From: Saccopteryx bilineata
Lineage: Eukaryota; Chordata; Mammalia; Chiroptera; Emballonuridae
Length of the DNA stretch: 64,000 bases
Reading direction: 5' to 3'
Assembly (NCBI RefSeq): GCF_036850765.1
Contig: NC_089495.1
Coordinates: 25,388,875-25,452,874, forward strand
The notes beneath the pieces were generated by a model. That model had not been told where the DNA came from. It did no database searches and saw nothing but the letters and a program-made list of their open reading frames with translations. The translations under genes were made by a program, and so were the position numbers. Below are positions 61,316 through 64,000 of the stretch, in pieces; the stretch's first letter is position 1; each line of letters opens with the position of its first letter.

Positions 61316-61574
61316 GATCCACTCATGTTCCTCTTTCTCTCTCCTTCACTCCCTTCCTCTCTCTCTAAAGTCAATACAATAAAAATAAAAAATAAAAAAA
61401 GCCCTGCTGGATAACTAAATTGCTTAGAGCATTGTGCCGAAGCACAGAGATTGCCAGTTCGATCCCTGGTCAGGGCACATACAGGAGCAGGTCAATGTTT
61501 CAGTTTCTCTCTCCCTCTCTTCCTTCCACTTTCTTTTAAGTCAATACAATAAATATTTTAAAAAGAAAAAGAAA
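61316..61574 (+). mobile_element. Short Ves-like SINE pair in tandem
   Basis: A 3' tail piece (61316-61399, CT-rich then GTCAATACAATAAA) is directly followed by a complete copy (61400-61574: head GCCCTGCTGGATAACTAAATTG, B box CAGTTCGATCCC, the same tail). Together they interrupt the L1 ORF2 strip. Confidence 0.8.
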
Positions 61575-61734
61575 AAAGAAATCCCCTCTCACCACTCTTA
61601 TTCAACATAGTGCTGGAAGGTCTACTCAGTGAAATAAGGCAAGAGTGGGGAATAAAAGCAAGGTAGGAAAGGAAAATGCATGATTGTCTACCTAGAATTT
61701 TTTTTTCCTAAAGAATAAACTATTAAGACATAGA

Positions 61735-62105
61735 TTAAATCTTCTGAAAAATGCTGTATGAAAAGGCATTCCCCAAAGTATACATACTATGTAATTTCAT
61801 TTATAACATTCTTGAAATGACAAAACTGAAGAAATGAACTACAGGTTAGTGGTTGTCAGGGGTGAGGGAAGGGTATGATGGGGAGAGGGGGGTTGTGGAT
61901 ACAAAAGGCAATCTGAGGGACCTTTGTGGAAATACGTTCTGCATCCTGACAGTATCAGGGTCAAGATCTTGTTTGGGATACTGTACTATAGTTTTTCAAG
62001 AGGCTAACCATTGGAAAAAATGGGTAAATGATGCACAGAATGTCTCTGTGTTATTTCTGACACTAAATGTGCATCTATAATTATCTCAAAAAAGTTTATT
62101 AAAAA
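61735..62105 (+). mobile_element. L1M 3' end, sense
   Basis: 'aatttcatttataacattcttgaaatgacaaaactgaag ... gttagtggttgtcaggggtgaggg ... ctgacagtatcagggtcaagatc ... actgtactatagtttttcaag' is an L1M 3' UTR. Confidence 0.75.
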
Positions 62106-62179
62106 AAGAAATGTAGCTCCATGGCACATGCCTGTCTAATAGACCAAATTGTGCTAAGGATTATTTTTGTCCTAATTAA

Positions 62180-62480
62180 CATGCAGACTTTGTACAAGAT
62201 AAATTGCAGTTCCCTAAAATGTATATTACAGAGTGATCAAATGTAAAACCCCTGCATATTAAAGTATATGCATAAAAATTAAAACATTAAAATTATAAAA
62301 CATATTTGAATAAATAAAATAAAAAAGTCTAAACCCCCAATATATCAATAGGCAAAAATGTGGACAGCGTGTTTACACAGGGGAAAATACACACGGTTGG
62401 TGAATAAGCATTGGAAGATATTTAATATCCTTAGTTATCAAAGAAACATGAAATAAAACAATACTGTACATATCTCAAGT
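62180..62480 (+). mobile_element. Possible degraded L1 ORF2 fragment, sense
   Basis: 'ggaagatatttaatatccttagttatcaaagaaacatgaaataaaac' parallels an L1 ORF2 region. The rest is too degraded to place. Confidence 0.4.
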
Positions 62481-63234
62481 CTCTAGCAGACTGACCAAAC
62501 TGTGAACCTTTCTACTCCACCTGGAATACAATTTACTAGATCATTTTTCCTCAGTAATCCAAATGAATTGATAACTATTCTTTCTAAATACATCCATTAA
62601 AATAATTTACAAGACACTCTACTTCCCTTGACTTCTTGGCCTAGAACTGCCTAATTTGTCTTCTTGGCCTACCTTAGGATAACAGTGTCGGGAGCCACAG
62701 ACTTGTATGTACTAAAATAGGGGTGCCTTATAAGTTTCCAAATTTTGAATGTGCTTCATGGTTCAGTCTTAATCCTCTCAGTACCTCAGGCATTCATTGG
62801 AGAAAATGAGATAGACCTGGATAATCTGGTGGCTGCTCTTCCTATTCTTTCTTTTATGTTTGGAAGGAGGAGGTGGGTGAAATACAAAAATCAGAGGTTC
62901 AGAGGTGGATTATGCTCTGCTTTTGTTCTCTGTTGCAATGTGAGGAGTGCTAAGATGGTAACCAAGGTTTTGCTCTTTTTTTTAATGCCCTATATTGTCC
63001 TAAAAATATGAGACAGCATTATAGTTCAATCAATTACAATTCACTTTGTTCTTCTATGCAATGAACTTTCACACAAGGCACTTTATTTCATTCCAATATA
63101 ATAAGTTGCAGTCAAAAGGAACTCTACTTGCTAATTTTGGATTCAATAATGATAAATAATTTCACATATATATTGAATAAATATATATTGATAATTTTTA
63201 TGCATCAGTACAATGTTACATACTGAGAATATTT
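62481..63234. other. Non-coding DNA
   Basis: No gene or clear repeat seen. Confidence 0.5.
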
Positions 63235-63429
63235 TTTATTGATTGATTTTAGAGAGACAGAGAGGAAGGGGAGGGAGAGAGAGAGAGAGAAGCAAGAAGC
63301 ATTCATTTGTTGTTTCATTTAGTTATGCATTAATTAGTTGTTTCCCATAAATGCTCTGACTGGGGATCGAACCCTCAACCTTGTCATTTCATGACAATGC
63401 TCTAACTAACTGAGCTAACCAGCAAGAGC
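63235..63429 (-). mobile_element. Short Ves-like SINE, minus strand
   Basis: On the minus strand: a damaged head (GCTCTTGCTGGTTAGCTCAG), B box GGTTCGATCCC, CT-rich body, AAAATCAATCAATAAAA tail. Decayed target duplication TTACATACTG- / TTACATAATG- (63217 and 63430). Confidence 0.85.
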
Positions 63430-63624
63430 TTACATAATGGAAATATAATAATAAACAAGACAAATACAAGTCTGTACCCATTAAATTTACAATCTAGTGG
63501 CAAAAACAGGCAACAAAGGAGAAATATAATTGTCAATTTTAATAAGTACCATTAAGAAAGAAAACAAACACACAAGAGACTGAAATGCAGAATATACAGT
63601 GGCCTAGGACTGTTGGGTCTATTT

Positions 63625-63957
63625 CAGGTCTCTGCTCAAATACAGATCTCTTTCTGAAAGAGGTCTTCTCTGCCTATTAGAAATAGCAATCATTCTATTC
63701 CAGCACTCCTCAGCTCCTCACCTTAATTTTCTCACACATACAGATACACGCATCTAATTTGCTTACTTATTTTGTTTTTCTGTCTCTCTCTCTTTCTACT
63801 TATATGTAAATTCTCTGAGGACAAAGACTGTTGCCTTTTTCCTGTGATGGTTGTTTTCCTTTCTCTTCTGGACTACAATAGTACCCGGCACAGAGTGGGT
63901 GCTCAATAAGTACTTGCTGAATGAATGAATGAATGAATGAACGAACGAATGAATGGA
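63625..63957 (+). mobile_element. L2 3' end, sense, ending in a (TGAA)n run
   Basis: 'ctctgctcaaatacagatctc', 'atgtaaattctctgaggacaaagactgttgcc', 'agtacccggcacagagtgggtgctcaataagtacttgctgaatgaatg' follow L2 in order. The terminal run (about 63917-63957) has TGAA units with CGAA variants. Confidence 0.8.
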
Positions 63958-64000
63958 GTAGACAGGAAAGACTTTCTGAGAGGGAAACATTTACACTGAT

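Larger units (their letters stand above)
59680..61690 (+). mobile_element. Ancient L1 ORF2 strip in four pieces
   Basis: Sense L1 ORF2 text continues across 59700-59846 ('gcagaaaaagtatctgacaaaattcaaca'), 60283-60342 ('tacagctagcattatcc'), 61269-61315 ('aatggtgaaggatcaaaagc') and 61575-61690 ('ctctcaccactcttattcaacatagtgctggaag'). The gaps are later insertions. Confidence 0.75.

Noticed and set aside
1..64000. A defence system, operon, CRISPR array or other prokaryotic-type system
   Set aside because: The window is mammalian nuclear DNA. The spaced repeats are SINEs and microsatellites, and no gene cluster is present.

Overview
This is mammalian nuclear DNA, most likely from a bat of the horseshoe-bat side of the order. 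The evidence is the repeat content: many tRNA-derived SINEs of types I associate with bats (a ~390-bp GC-rich type here called type A, a ~340-bp type B, and a ~190-bp Ves-like type), recent hAT and mariner DNA transposons, a young L1, and a background of ancient mammalian MIR, L2, L1M and HAL1 remnants. I see no host protein-coding gene, no exon, no free-standing tRNA or rRNA gene and no CRISPR array. Family names come from recognising sequence phrases from memory, not from a database search.

Left end (1-4570): the 5' two thirds of a young L1 on the minus strand. Its 5' UTR (about 2136-4570) is CpG-rich with ~241-bp tandem units and an antisense ORF. ORF1 is intact (2135-1137). ORF2 starts at 810 and runs off the window through an endonuclease domain whose catalytic residues are all visible. 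Its only visible lesion is one extra A in a homopolymer.

Middle (4571-53270): repeat-poor non-coding DNA broken by SINEs and old LINE/MIR pieces. The densest part is 27.2-30.1 kb. There a hAT element with a perfect 8-bp duplication has received a type A SINE and a solo LTR that looks class II, and a second hAT MITE lies 64 bp further on. A third hAT MITE is at 36.8 kb. All three hAT target duplications share the pattern CNNTAGAC (one base differs in one flank).

Right end (53270-64000): a Tigger-like MITE, a 593-bp mariner-type element with ~107-bp terminal inverted repeats around a transposase N-terminus, a long HAL1/L1M tract, and a nested pile in which one ancient L1 ORF2 strip is split by an L1 tail, an antisense L1 and a SINE pair.

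The genes do not form a pathway. The biology here is transposon biology: L1 supplies the machinery, SINEs use it, and the DNA transposons are deleted non-autonomous copies. The observations most worth following are paired CTCF-like cores in the three young type A SINEs but not in the three old ones, the L1 promoter architecture with its antisense ORF, and the shared hAT target site.
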